This document shows, one piece after another, positions 1 to 6,598 of a stretch of DNA of 8,856 nt. The notes below the pieces were generated by a model. It made no database searches and was not told where the DNA came from. It saw nothing but the letters and a program-made list of their open reading frames with translations. The position numbers and the translations under genes were made by a program. Numbering within the stretch: the stretch's first letter is position 1; each line of letters begins with the position of its first letter. The DNA is taken from assembly GCA_964544765.1 (NCBI GenBank), contig CAZJDM010000169.1, positions 1-8,856 on the forward strand, given 5' to 3'. Source of the stretch: CAZJDM01 sp964544765 (GTDB lineage Bacteria > Bdellovibrionota_B > Oligoflexia > CAYFLR01).

Positions 1-30
1 CCGAATTTCGATCACAGAATACCAAAATTC

Positions 31-46
31 TATAATTAAAACAATG
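31..46 (+). promoter_or_regulatory. Candidate -10 box close to the start codon (possible leaderless start)
   Basis: A perfect TATAAT lies at 31-36, and the ATG of the methyltransferase begins at 44, so a transcript from this box would begin at or next to the start codon. No Shine-Dalgarno is visible between them. I see no good -35 hexamer at 16-18 bp spacing, and perfect -10 matches are common in AT-rich DNA, so this is tentative. Confidence 0.3.
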
Positions 47-1192
47 ATTAACCAAATATTTCGCTATTATTGTACCGTACCTCATGGTGTGGAGAGTATT
101 ACTCAACAAGAACTTCTTAAATTAGGAGCAGAGAACGTAAGTGTTCATAAAGGACGTATAGGATTCAGTGGCGACCTATCTCTTTGTTACAAAGCTAATT
201 TGTGTTTACGAACGGCCAATCGAATATTGATGGATCTGGGAACTTTTCATGCCAAAGATTTCACCGAACTTTACAAACACACTACCAAAATCCCCTGGGA
301 ACGATATATTACTCCTCAAGATACTATATCTATTAATGTTAAATTGTTCAATTCAACCATCAATAGCCCCATTCATACCTCAGGAAAAATCCGCCATTCA
401 CTAAATGACCGATTAAAAGAAAAGGCTCATTTTTCTCCCGCAGTTGATCCTCAAAATGCCACTATTAATATATTATGTTCCATACACAAAAATCATTGCT
501 CCATCGGTATCGACACTTCTGGTGATCCACTTTTCAAAAGGGGATATAAAATAGCCCCTGGACCTGCTTCTTTAAAAGAAACACTGGCTGCGGCACTACT
601 GCTTATGGCTGGATACAATGGACAAAAGCCATTATATGATCCTATGTGTGGAAGCGGTACTATTTTGGTCGAAGCTGCTATGATTGCTCTAAACATAGCT
701 CCTGGTTTAAAGCGAGATAATTTTAACTTTATGAGATTTTCCTCCTTTGACCAACAAAAATACAATGATCTGAAAAAATCCCTAACCAACCAAATAAAAC
801 AGAATCATTTAACATTTATCCAAGGTTCGGATATTTCTATAAAAACACTTGATGAAGCCCGTAAAAACATTACTCGAGCTGATCTCAATAATATAATTAA
901 CTTAAAACACCTAGATGTAGCCAATTTTAAGCCACCTCAACATCATGAATCTATAATAATAACCAATTCACCCTATGGCAATAGATGTAAAACTAACTCT
1001 AAAACTAACAAAGGCTTTCCTGTTTACACTATAATCCAGAACATTTTAAGACAGAACCCTAAAACACAAATAGGCTTCTTAACTACTGACTCTAGCTCCC
1101 CTTCAAAGAGATTTTTACCAAAATTTTCATCTAAATGTACAAAAACCCCTCTTTTCAATGGTCGAATTGCCTGTAACTACATTCAAATTTAA
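44..1192 (+). CDS. THUMP-domain RlmL-like rRNA (guanine-N2)-methyltransferase
   Basis: Likely an S-adenosylmethionine-dependent enzyme that makes N2-methylguanosine in 23S rRNA in the cytoplasm. The 382 residues show an N-terminal ferredoxin-like/THUMP part (about 1-155, opening FRYYCTVPHGVESITQQEL) that should bind RNA. A UPF0020-type Rossmann methyltransferase domain follows (about 165-382). The SAM-binding motif I is LYDPMCGSGTILVEAAM at 197-213. Motif IV, normally NPPYG, reads NSPYG at 308-312. The end, LFNGRIACNYIQI, matches the usual end of this family. The length fits the stand-alone RlmL half, without the RlmK domain that is fused to it in E. coli. The frame is open to the left window edge, but the family's conserved N-terminus begins within about ten residues of the ATG at 44, so this start is preferred. 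There is no visible ribosome binding site. The exact target base (G2445 in E. coli) is inferred from the family. Confidence 0.87.
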   Translation: MINQIFRYYCTVPHGVESITQQELLKLGAENVSVHKGRIGFSGDLSLCYKANLCLRTANRILMDLGTFHAKDFTELYKHTTKIPWERYITPQDTISINVKLFNSTINSPIHTSGKIRHSLNDRLKEKAHFSPAVDPQNATINILCSIHKNHCSIGIDTSGDPLFKRGYKIAPGPASLKETLAAALLLMAGYNGQKPLYDPMCGSGTILVEAAMIALNIAPGLKRDNFNFMRFSSFDQQKYNDLKKSLTNQIKQNHLTFIQGSDISIKTLDEARKNITRADLNNIINLKHLDVANFKPPQHHESIIITNSPYGNRCKTNSKTNKGFPVYTIIQNILRQNPKTQIGFLTTDSSSPSKRFLPKFSSKCTKTPLFNGRIACNYIQI

Positions 1193-1194
1193 CT

Positions 1195-1226
1195 GTACGA
1201 CCATTGTTCTACAGTCGTGATCGCAC
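1195..1226. repeat. 32-bp imperfect inverted repeat just after the methyltransferase stop
   Basis: Two 16-bp arms point towards each other: GTACGACCATTGTTCT at 1195-1210, and the reverse complement of 1211-1226, GTGCGATCACGACTGT. Seven of the first nine positions agree, and further G-T pairs are possible in RNA. The element begins two bases after the stop codon. There is no following T-run, so it is not a standard intrinsic terminator. A third related arm lies at 7015-7030, also just after a stop codon. It could be an operator, a 3' RNA element or a dispersed repeat. Confidence 0.4.
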
Positions 1227-1277
1227 AATTTAAGTTTAGCGGAATTAGACCGAAATAGATTTAGAAGGGATATAATT

Positions 1278-1994
1278 ATGCAAAAAGCAAGATTTTTATC
1301 TATATATATAATTATATTTGTTTTTCTTTCTATCTCAATGAACATAAGTTCTGAAACATTAGCTAGAGGACCGATTATTCGTGTTTCTCCGGAGGCAGGT
1401 TATGGATTTATGGGGTTTTACCAATTTAATGTTACTCATGCAACTACTGAAGATACTTCAGAATATGCCGACCTAGAAGATGAAACAGTCAATCAAAATA
1501 AACAGTTTTATGGACCAGAGTTCTCTCTTCATATTAGTTTAGAAAATAATGCAAAAAGAACGCCTATTTATGGTATTGAAACTGGTTATCACATTATGAC
1601 GTTAAACCAAAATGTTAATGGCTCCAATTTGTCACCAGGCATTTTAATTCAAGGAGCAAGTTTAGGCTTCTTTTTAAGACCTAACAACATCTCAGTATTC
1701 AGATTAAATGGCATATTTAAATATGGGTCCAGTGAGGTAGAAACTGTTCCATTCTTTGACGAGGATGATAATGATCCAACCAAAGCTCCTTTTACCTTTT
1801 TAAGTTATGGTGCGGATATTTCATTTGGTGGTGTTATTCCCATTGCCAATAAAAGAAAAGACTTAGTATTTGTTGATTTTTCTTTTCATTACATACCTAC
1901 TTATATAATGGAAGTTGATAAAAGAAGTACAGATAATCTTACAAGAATTGATGCTTATTTGTTTTCCATCCGTTTTAACGTTCCCGTCAATTAG
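1278..1994 (+). CDS. Secreted small outer-membrane beta-barrel-like protein
   Basis: I do not recognise a specific family. The 238-aa product begins with a clear signal peptide: basic start MQKAR, hydrophobic core at about 6-22, and likely cleavage after SETLA at about residue 29. The rest alternates short polar turns with amphipathic strands rich in aromatic residues and Gly, for example YGPEFSLHISL, YGIETGYHIMTL, ILIQGASLGFFLRP, FLSYGADISFGG, LVFVDFSFHYIP and IDAYLFSIRFNVPV. This suggests a small barrel of about eight strands. Two acidic segments (about 58-70 and 157-166) look like extracellular loops. The last residue is Asn rather than the usual aromatic one, so the barrel assignment is an inference from composition. 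A purine-rich ribosome binding site, AGAAGGGA, lies 7 nt before the ATG and supports this start. It lies 85 nt after the methyltransferase gene and probably has its own transcription signals. Confidence 0.7.
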   Translation: MQKARFLSIYIIIFVFLSISMNISSETLARGPIIRVSPEAGYGFMGFYQFNVTHATTEDTSEYADLEDETVNQNKQFYGPEFSLHISLENNAKRTPIYGIETGYHIMTLNQNVNGSNLSPGILIQGASLGFFLRPNNISVFRLNGIFKYGSSEVETVPFFDEDDNDPTKAPFTFLSYGADISFGGVIPIANKRKDLVFVDFSFHYIPTYIMEVDKRSTDNLTRIDAYLFSIRFNVPVN

Positions 1995-2147
1995 AAATTA
2001 TAGATAACCTATATAAGACTTAAGATTATGTGATTTAGCGCTCGATGGGCGAAACCTGCACATCGCTTTAATTTATCATTGTGATTAGATATTAAATCAT
2101 GTTAAAAGACCTGATTGCTGGAGGATTATTAATATAGGAGAAACTTA
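1995..2147. other. 153-bp gap before pepF with a GC-rich possible hairpin
   Basis: This gap is AT-rich except for 2037-2067, which is clearly richer in G and C than its surroundings. CGATG at 2043-2047 can pair with CATCG at 2061-2065, or AGCG at 2037-2040 with CGCT at 2064-2067. Both are short stems with a sizeable loop, followed by a weakly T-rich stretch. It could end transcription of the barrel gene or be part of the pepF leader. A 12-codon reading frame (2099-2137, ATG to TAG) ends inside the pepF Shine-Dalgarno AGGAG at 2136-2140. I see no convincing promoter in the gap. Confidence 0.3.
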
Positions 2148-3962
2148 ATGTCTAATAATAATTCCAAAAATCACAATCAAATTCCCAATAGAAACGAAGT
2201 TCCACCTGAACATTGCTGGAACCTTGATAAACTCTATCCTAATGATAAAGCCTGGGAAGATGATTTTCAAACAGTAGAAAATACATCCAAAGAAATTCTA
2301 TCCTATAAAGGAACTTTAGCTAAAGATATTACATCCTTCAAAAATTGCTTAATCTTTATGGATCAACTTGATCAAAGGCTGGAACGTTTAAGCTATTACG
2401 CACTGCTAAAAACTACTGTAGATGGTACCAATAGTGAATACCAAGGAAAAGCATCACGAATTAACCAACTTACCAGCAATATTTCTGCTCTATGTAGTTT
2501 TTTTGTTCCTGAACTTATGTCTATTCCCGATGAAAAAATCCAATCTTTTTTACAAGATGATGAACTAGAGCAATTTCGTATCAAGGTTAATGTCATATTA
2601 CGTAATAAACCCCATACTCTTTCTGAAAAAGAAGAGAGAATTTTAGCAATGCAGTCCGACTTTGCAGATACTCCTGAAAAAGCCTACTCTGCACTTGCTA
2701 ATATTGATATCGATTTTGGAAAAATTAATACTGCTGAAGGACAACGACCTTTAACTCAATCAAACGTGGCCTCCTTCCTATTGGATCCTGATCGAAACAT
2801 TCGAAAACAGGCCTATTTTGGGCTGCTTACCGGTTTTGAAAAACATCAAAACACTATAGCTAACCTTTATAATGGTAGTGTAAAACAAGATATTTTCTAT
2901 GCTCGAATACGTAATCACCAATCAGCTCGGGCTGCCAGCCTTTTTCGAGATGATGTTCCATTAGCAGTTTATGATAACTTAATATCCGCAGTTGAAATTA
3001 ATTTATCACCGATTTTTGAATATTATAATCTTCGTAAAAAAGTTTTAGGGATGGATTCGCTCTGTTTGTATGACTTGCGAGTGCCTTTGGTTAAAGACTT
3101 TAAAGTCAACCATACTTACGAACAAGCGGTTGAAAAGATAATAAATGCTCTTTCAATATTAGGAAATGAATACTGTGCTACCCTTAAAGAAGGTCTACTT
3201 GGTGGATGGGTTGATCGCTATGAAAACAAAGGGAAACGAGCCGGCGCTTTTTCGGCAGGCTCTTATCATGGTGAGCCATACATCCTTATGAACTACAAGG
3301 AGGATGTCTTAAGCGATGTTTTTACCCTCGCCCACGAAGCCGGTCATTCCATGCATTCATGGTATAGTATCAAAAACAATCCTTTTGCTCATTATAGTTA
3401 TCGAATTTTTGTAGCTGAGGTGGCCTCCACCTTTAATGAACAACTCCTATCTCACTATATGATGCAAAATGCTAAAGATAATGACTTAAAAATTTATCTA
3501 ATCTGTAGACAGATTGAATCGATAATTGGCACCATCTATCGCCAAACGATGTTTGCTGAATATGAAAAGATCACCCATAATATGGTTGAAAATAACGTTC
3601 CCCTTACAGTTGAATCATTGCGCAGTAAATACCAAAAACTACTTAAGAAATATTTCGGTCCCAACGTTCACCTAGATGAAATCAACAGTATAGAGGGTCT
3701 TCGTATTCCACATTTTTATTCAGCTTTTTACGTTTATAAATACGCGACAGGATTATCAGCTGCCATCGCTCTTTCTAAGAGAGTTCTTAATGGAGGAGAA
3801 AAAGAACTACAAGATTATTTGGGCTTTCTCAAAGCTGGTGGATCAAAATTCCCTCTTGAACTTTTAATGGACGCTGGTGTTGATATGACTACTCCCGAAC
3901 CCATTAATACTGCTCTAAGTAATTTCCAAGATCTAGTAACCGAATTAAAGATTTTATTATAA
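2148..3962 (+). CDS. pepF: Oligoendopeptidase F, M3 family zinc metallopeptidase
   Basis: Cytoplasmic zinc endopeptidase that cuts short peptides, with roles in peptide turnover and possibly in removing cleaved signal peptides. The 604 residues match the usual family length of about 600. Residues 1-190 are the helical N-terminal region with the family motif WNLDKLYPN at 24-32. The catalytic domain carries HEAGH at 396-400 (HExxH: zinc ligands His396 and His400, catalytic Glu397), and the third zinc ligand is Glu424 in FVAEVASTFNE. The substrate-binding segment PHFYSAFYVYKYATG (521-535) holds the His and Tyr residues typical of M3 enzymes. No signal peptide is present. The start is supported by AGGAG at 2136-2140, 7 nt from the ATG. 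All key residues are present, so it should be active. It converges on dus with only 26 bp between the stops. Confidence 0.95.
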   Translation: MSNNNSKNHNQIPNRNEVPPEHCWNLDKLYPNDKAWEDDFQTVENTSKEILSYKGTLAKDITSFKNCLIFMDQLDQRLERLSYYALLKTTVDGTNSEYQGKASRINQLTSNISALCSFFVPELMSIPDEKIQSFLQDDELEQFRIKVNVILRNKPHTLSEKEERILAMQSDFADTPEKAYSALANIDIDFGKINTAEGQRPLTQSNVASFLLDPDRNIRKQAYFGLLTGFEKHQNTIANLYNGSVKQDIFYARIRNHQSARAASLFRDDVPLAVYDNLISAVEINLSPIFEYYNLRKKVLGMDSLCLYDLRVPLVKDFKVNHTYEQAVEKIINALSILGNEYCATLKEGLLGGWVDRYENKGKRAGAFSAGSYHGEPYILMNYKEDVLSDVFTLAHEAGHSMHSWYSIKNNPFAHYSYRIFVAEVASTFNEQLLSHYMMQNAKDNDLKIYLICRQIESIIGTIYRQTMFAEYEKITHNMVENNVPLTVESLRSKYQKLLKKYFGPNVHLDEINSIEGLRIPHFYSAFYVYKYATGLSAAIALSKRVLNGGEKELQDYLGFLKAGGSKFPLELLMDAGVDMTTPEPINTALSNFQDLVTELKILL

Positions 3963-3988
3963 TTTTTACCAACTCAAATGACCACCCA

Positions 3989-4975
3989 TCAAAGGCCCGC
4001 TTGCAATAACCTAAAAAAATCATCTACTGTCGATGTTCTTAATATTGTCTTACGGTCAATTCGATTTAATAAGGGATTTGCGCTTAGTTGAATCAAATGA
4101 GCTTTTAAGCGATTCAATAGATAAATAGGCTTAATTTTATTTGGTTTGATATTACAATAGTTAATATTATGGTTTATAAACTCTTGATAAAGGTCCTTTA
4201 AAAATTGATAGTAATTATGAGATGAAATCGGTTTATCATTATTATTATTAGTAGTAGTAGTGGTGGTCGTAGTAGTATTACGAAAAATCCAAGGATTGCT
4301 TAACATTCCTCGACCAATCATAGCTCCATCGCAGCCAGTCTTCTTTTTTACATCTTGTATATCTTTTTCTGTATACAAATCTCCATTAGCGACAATAGGA
4401 ACCTGAACAATCTCTTTAGCTATTTGGACATATTTATGATTAGCAGGATTTTTGTATCCATCTTTGACAGTTCTAGCATGAACGATTAAGAAGTCCAAAC
4501 CACACTGGTTCAGCATTTCAAGTAAGTCTAGGTATTTACTATCGTTATCCATACCTACTCTGATCTTAGCTGACAACTTGACTGAAACCTGATCACGAAC
4601 AGCCAAAAGTATTTTTTGTAATAACGGTAAATCCTGCAATAAAAAAGCTCCTGACTTATTTTTGAGGACCGTTTTTGACGGACAACCAATATTAATATCA
4701 ATCCATTTAAAACCTTCAGATTGAGCAAACTTGGCTACTTTTGCCATTGATTCTGGACTATTACCCATCAATTGCAGACCGATATAATCATGAAAATCTA
4801 GATCAAGATATGGTTTGAAATCCAAAGACATTTTAGTTTCCGAAAAGCCTTCTTTATTAACTCGATAAAAAGGAGTAACCATAAAATCCGGCGCTCCCAA
4901 CCGCCAGATTGTCTTCATAAAAGGAGGCTCGGTAAAGCCATCCATAGGTGCGGCAAATTTATAGTATTTCATCAT
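3989..4975 (-). CDS. dus: tRNA-dihydrouridine synthase
   Basis: FMN enzyme that reduces uridine to dihydrouridine in the D-loop region of tRNAs using NADPH. The TIM barrel (about 1-232) opens with FAAPMDGFTEPPF. The catalytic cysteine is Cys98 in NIGCPSKTV, a form closest to the DusC type among those I remember. FMN-contacting segments are KIRVG (137-141), VHARTV (165-170), VANGD (195-199) and GAMIGRG (217-223). The helical tRNA-binding domain covers about 248-328. A low-complexity insert of nine Thr and four Asn (234-246), coded by a trinucleotide microsatellite, sits at the barrel/helical-domain junction. The start lies one base after the glycosyltransferase stop, with the sequence TAATATG and no good Shine-Dalgarno, so translation is probably coupled. 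A second ATG follows directly and could be used instead. The Dus subtype, and so the modified position, is not certain. Confidence 0.92.
   Translation of the reverse strand: MMKYYKFAAPMDGFTEPPFMKTIWRLGAPDFMVTPFYRVNKEGFSETKMSLDFKPYLDLDFHDYIGLQLMGNSPESMAKVAKFAQSEGFKWIDINIGCPSKTVLKNKSGAFLLQDLPLLQKILLAVRDQVSVKLSAKIRVGMDNDSKYLDLLEMLNQCGLDFLIVHARTVKDGYKNPANHKYVQIAKEIVQVPIVANGDLYTEKDIQDVKKKTGCDGAMIGRGMLSNPWIFRNTTTTTTTTTNNNNDKPISSHNYYQFLKDLYQEFINHNINYCNIKPNKIKPIYLLNRLKAHLIQLSANPLLNRIDRKTILRTSTVDDFFRLLQAGL
4238..4279 (-). repeat. Trinucleotide microsatellite coding a Thr9-Asn4 tract inside dus
   Basis: On the coding strand this reads AAT, then nine Thr codons (ACT, ACT, ACG, ACC, ACC, then four ACT), then four AAT codons. 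The pure runs of four ACT and four AAT could slip, and changes would stay in frame, altering only the length of a linker between the FMN barrel and the tRNA-binding domain (residues 233-246). Confidence 0.85.
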
Positions 4976-4976
4976 A

Positions 4977-4997
4977 TTATTTCTTATTTCTTATTTC
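4977..4997 (-). repeat. Three perfect tandem 7-bp repeats at the GT2/dus junction
   Basis: On the coding (minus) strand the unit GAAATAA is present three times without error. The copies code the last residues EIRNKK and supply the TAA stop of the glycosyltransferase; dus begins one base later. Because 7 is not a multiple of 3, a change in copy number alters the reading frame across the junction. Confidence 0.9.
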
Positions 4998-5915
4998 CTT
5001 TAAACATCGTCCTTTTGAAGAGCTTTGAGAAAGAAAATTCAAGTGAGACAATTGTTTCCCTGAATATCCTTCGTATAGATTACGATATAAGTTCGCTTGT
5101 TCAAATCGCTCATGCTTTTGGCAACCAATGGCCAGAATCTTAAGTTTTCTAGTAAGAACGGCTAAGGTTACATTTTTTTCTTCGATCGATAATGGTAGAT
5201 TTTTTATGGCATTCATAAGAGCCTTAACCCTAAAACGATCCATACCCCAGAAAGTCTTTGATAATTGATCCTCATGCCCCCCTGTCTTAACTATTAACCG
5301 CTCAGGTATATATAGAACCTGATACTTATGACAGATTTTCAACCACAAATCATAATCCTCGCAAGCAGGCAAAGACTCATCAAACAATCCTACATGGTCA
5401 AAAACTTCTTTTTTAATCAATACTGACGATGGACTTATGCAACAAAGAGGAAGACAATTTTGATAAATCCATCCTCCATACTTTTGATGATGCTTACATG
5501 CATTTACTCGTTTACCATTTCTGACCCATACCTCATCAGTATGAATAAGATTATGGTTTTTCTTTAAATGACTATTTTTGGTTATCTCTTCTATCTGACG
5601 TTCCAATTTATTGGGCAACCAATAATCATCTGAATCTAAAAAAGCAACCCAATCTCCACTAGATTGTTTGATACCTAAGTTACGCGCACTGGAAACACCT
5701 TGATTTTTCTGAGATAAATATAGGATCTCCCCTTTAAATTTATTCAATGTATCTCGTTTAAATTCTTTTAACAGATCCTGAGTGTTATCTAACGAACCAT
5801 CATCAACAACAATCACTTGGTTAGGTATATATGTTTGATTTATGACTGAATTTATAGCTCTAGTCAATACGTGAGCGCGATTGTAAGTTGGTATAATTAC
5901 AGAAACCCCTATCAT
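4977..5915 (-). CDS. Family 2 glycosyltransferase
   Basis: Probable inverting GT-A fold enzyme that moves a sugar from a nucleotide-sugar to an envelope glycan; acceptor and sugar cannot be told. From the ATG at 5915 the product is 312 residues, opening MIGVSVIIPTYNRAHVL, the normal GT2 start. The first nucleotide-binding motif is VIVVDDGS (about 34-41), the metal-binding DxD is FLDSDD (92-97), and the likely catalytic-base motif is ACEDYDLWL (184-192). GGHEDQLSKTFWGMDRFR follows at 212-229. I remember this last motif from a conserved GT2 subfamily in deltaproteobacteria, but cannot verify it. There is no signal peptide and no clear membrane span, so it is probably cytoplasmic or peripheral. 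A TTG codon at 5945 would add ten residues without a better ribosome site, so I prefer the ATG. It forms a tight pair with dus. Confidence 0.88.
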   Translation of the reverse strand: MIGVSVIIPTYNRAHVLTRAINSVINQTYIPNQVIVVDDGSLDNTQDLLKEFKRDTLNKFKGEILYLSQKNQGVSSARNLGIKQSSGDWVAFLDSDDYWLPNKLERQIEEITKNSHLKKNHNLIHTDEVWVRNGKRVNACKHHQKYGGWIYQNCLPLCCISPSSVLIKKEVFDHVGLFDESLPACEDYDLWLKICHKYQVLYIPERLIVKTGGHEDQLSKTFWGMDRFRVKALMNAIKNLPLSIEEKNVTLAVLTRKLKILAIGCQKHERFEQANLYRNLYEGYSGKQLSHLNFLSQSSSKGRCLKEIRNKK

Positions 5916-5945
5916 AAGACTAGATAAGATACGTAATTTTTCCAA

Positions 5946-5984
5946 CTAAAGCAAACCAATTATTCTAAAGCAAAACCAATTATT
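5946..5984. repeat. Tandem pair of 19/20-bp repeats in the divergent intergenic region
   Basis: CTAAAGCAAACCAATTATT at 5946-5964 is followed directly by CTAAAGCAAAACCAATTATT at 5965-5984. The copies differ by a single extra A. A third partial match, AAAGCAAA, is at 6011-6018. The pair lies between the divergent glycosyltransferase and the 112-aa gene, where an operator or a recent duplication would be plausible. Confidence 0.85.
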
Positions 5985-6038
5985 TCCACCTCATGAACTA
6001 AAATTAAATGAAAGCAAATTTGTTCCGATGAAGTTATA

Positions 6039-6377
6039 ATGAAAATGAAATGGTTATTTACAAAAAGATTTCCAATACTCGCCTATATAATATCCATATT
6101 CATGTTTATAGTTCTGATAAGCGACCATGCTATGGGTTTTACCGCTGACCGTGTACAATTCGAGTTTTGGTCCGACGGCACTTATCGTATTTTTATTAGG
6201 TATATCAACTTGGAAAAACTGGAATATCAGGAAGCATGGGTTTTTTATACTTCTAAACAAGAAGCTCAAAAAGTATTCAATATGCTCATCAAGGGAGTGG
6301 ATTTCTATTTTGGACCCACTTCCGCTCTGGTTTTCAAACCACCTGAAGATCAACTAAAACCACTAGTACCATGGTAA
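6039..6377 (+). CDS. Small secreted protein of unknown function
   Basis: I do not recognise this 112-aa protein. It begins with a basic stretch (MKMKWLFTKRFP) and a hydrophobic segment at about 12-28 (ILAYIISIFMFIVLI), then HAMG followed by FTADR. This fits a signal peptide cleaved near residue 33, though an uncleaved anchor is possible. The mature part of about 80 residues has strands with aromatic residues (VQFEFWSDGTYRIFIRYINL), then YQEAWVFYTSKQEAQKVFNML, and ends VDFYFGPTSALVFKPPEDQLKPLVPW. It has no cysteine and no lipobox. Two ATGs, 6039 and 6045, are possible starts; a weak GAAG lies 5 nt before the first. TATAAT at 6035-6040 overlaps the first ATG, so if that box were a promoter only the second ATG could be used. 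It is divergent from the glycosyltransferase. Confidence 0.72.
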   Translation: MKMKWLFTKRFPILAYIISIFMFIVLISDHAMGFTADRVQFEFWSDGTYRIFIRYINLEKLEYQEAWVFYTSKQEAQKVFNMLIKGVDFYFGPTSALVFKPPEDQLKPLVPW

Positions 6378-6391
6378 AACCAAGCAAAAAC

Positions 6392-6418
6392 TTGACAAAT
6401 ATTAAAATTTCCTACAAT
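6392..6418 (+). promoter_or_regulatory. Strong sigma-70-type promoter for the 49-aa protein operon
   Basis: A perfect -35 TTGACA (6392-6397) and a -10 TACAAT (6413-6418, five of six) are separated by 15 bp, a little short of the ideal 17. Transcription would start near 6425, giving a leader of about 24 nt that carries the Shine-Dalgarno at 6437-6443. Confidence 0.65.
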
Positions 6419-6436
6419 ATAGGTGCGTTCTAAACT

Positions 6437-6443
6437 GGAGGAG
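6437..6443 (+). promoter_or_regulatory. Strong Shine-Dalgarno GGAGGAG
   Basis: GGAGGAG ends 5 nt before the ATG at 6449 and is the best ribosome binding site in the window. Other genes here have weak or no sites, so it both fixes the start of the small basic gene and suggests high expression. Confidence 0.8.
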
Positions 6444-6448
6444 AAGCC

Positions 6449-6598
6449 ATGAGAGTAGGAAAAGTACTTAAAAACAGACAACATAAAGTAAAGAAAAAGA
6501 AAACATCTCGCGTTAATGCTGCCCATAAAGCAAAATTAAAAAAAGCGGGTAAACGAGCTAAATCATTAGACAAAAGATCAAAATATTATAGATCATAA
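6449..6598 (+). CDS. 49-aa Lys/Arg-rich basic protein, possibly ribosome- or RNA-associated
   Basis: Short gene supported by a strong promoter, a strong Shine-Dalgarno and a coupled downstream gene. The product opens MRVGKVLKNRQHKVKKKKTS and ends DKRSKYYRS. It has 15 Lys and 6 Arg among 49 residues, with two His and a single Asp as the only acidic residue, and no Cys. There is no signal peptide or hydrophobic segment. The composition, size and expression signals fit a small ribosomal or nucleic-acid-binding protein. The opening RVGKVLKNRQHKVKKKK loosely resembles bacterial AURKAIP1/COX24-domain peptides (GSVIKKRRKRM-type starts), but the match is too weak to name it. Its TAA shares one base with the ATG of the Nudix-like gene. 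It could also be a DNA-binding or histone-like peptide. The gene is convincing; the function is not known. Confidence 0.75.
   Translation: MRVGKVLKNRQHKVKKKKTSRVNAAHKAKLKKAGKRAKSLDKRSKYYRS

Noticed and set aside
493..789. 98-codon minus-strand frame inside the methyltransferase
   Set aside because: It is antisense to a conserved enzyme domain, shows no recognisable motif, and is best read as a shadow of the real gene.
1271..1276. Perfect TATAAT just before the barrel gene
   Set aside because: Its predicted transcript start would fall downstream of the ATG at 1278, which has a proper Shine-Dalgarno and a signal peptide behind it. No -35 fits at 16-18 bp, so it is probably chance in AT-rich DNA.
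1127..1345. 72-codon minus-strand frame across the methyltransferase end and the barrel gene start
   Set aside because: It overlaps the ends of two well-supported genes on the opposite strand and has no motif of its own.
2396..2596. 66-codon minus-strand frame inside pepF
   Set aside because: Antisense to a complete PepF with all catalytic residues; Ser-rich low-complexity translation.
5916..5945. TTG start adding ten residues to the glycosyltransferase
   Set aside because: The added residues lie outside the conserved GT2 fold, no ribosome site precedes the TTG, and the ATG at 5915 gives the usual start of the family.
6054..6357. Minus-strand 99-codon frame and a plus-strand 76-codon frame over the 112-aa gene
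   Set aside because: Both overlap the frame that has a coherent signal peptide. The alternatives lack a ribosome site and any recognisable feature.
6367..6376. Perfect 10-bp palindrome TACCATGGTA at the end of the 112-aa gene
   Set aside because: Several perfect 10-bp palindromes are expected by chance in a window of this length, and it overlaps coding sequence.
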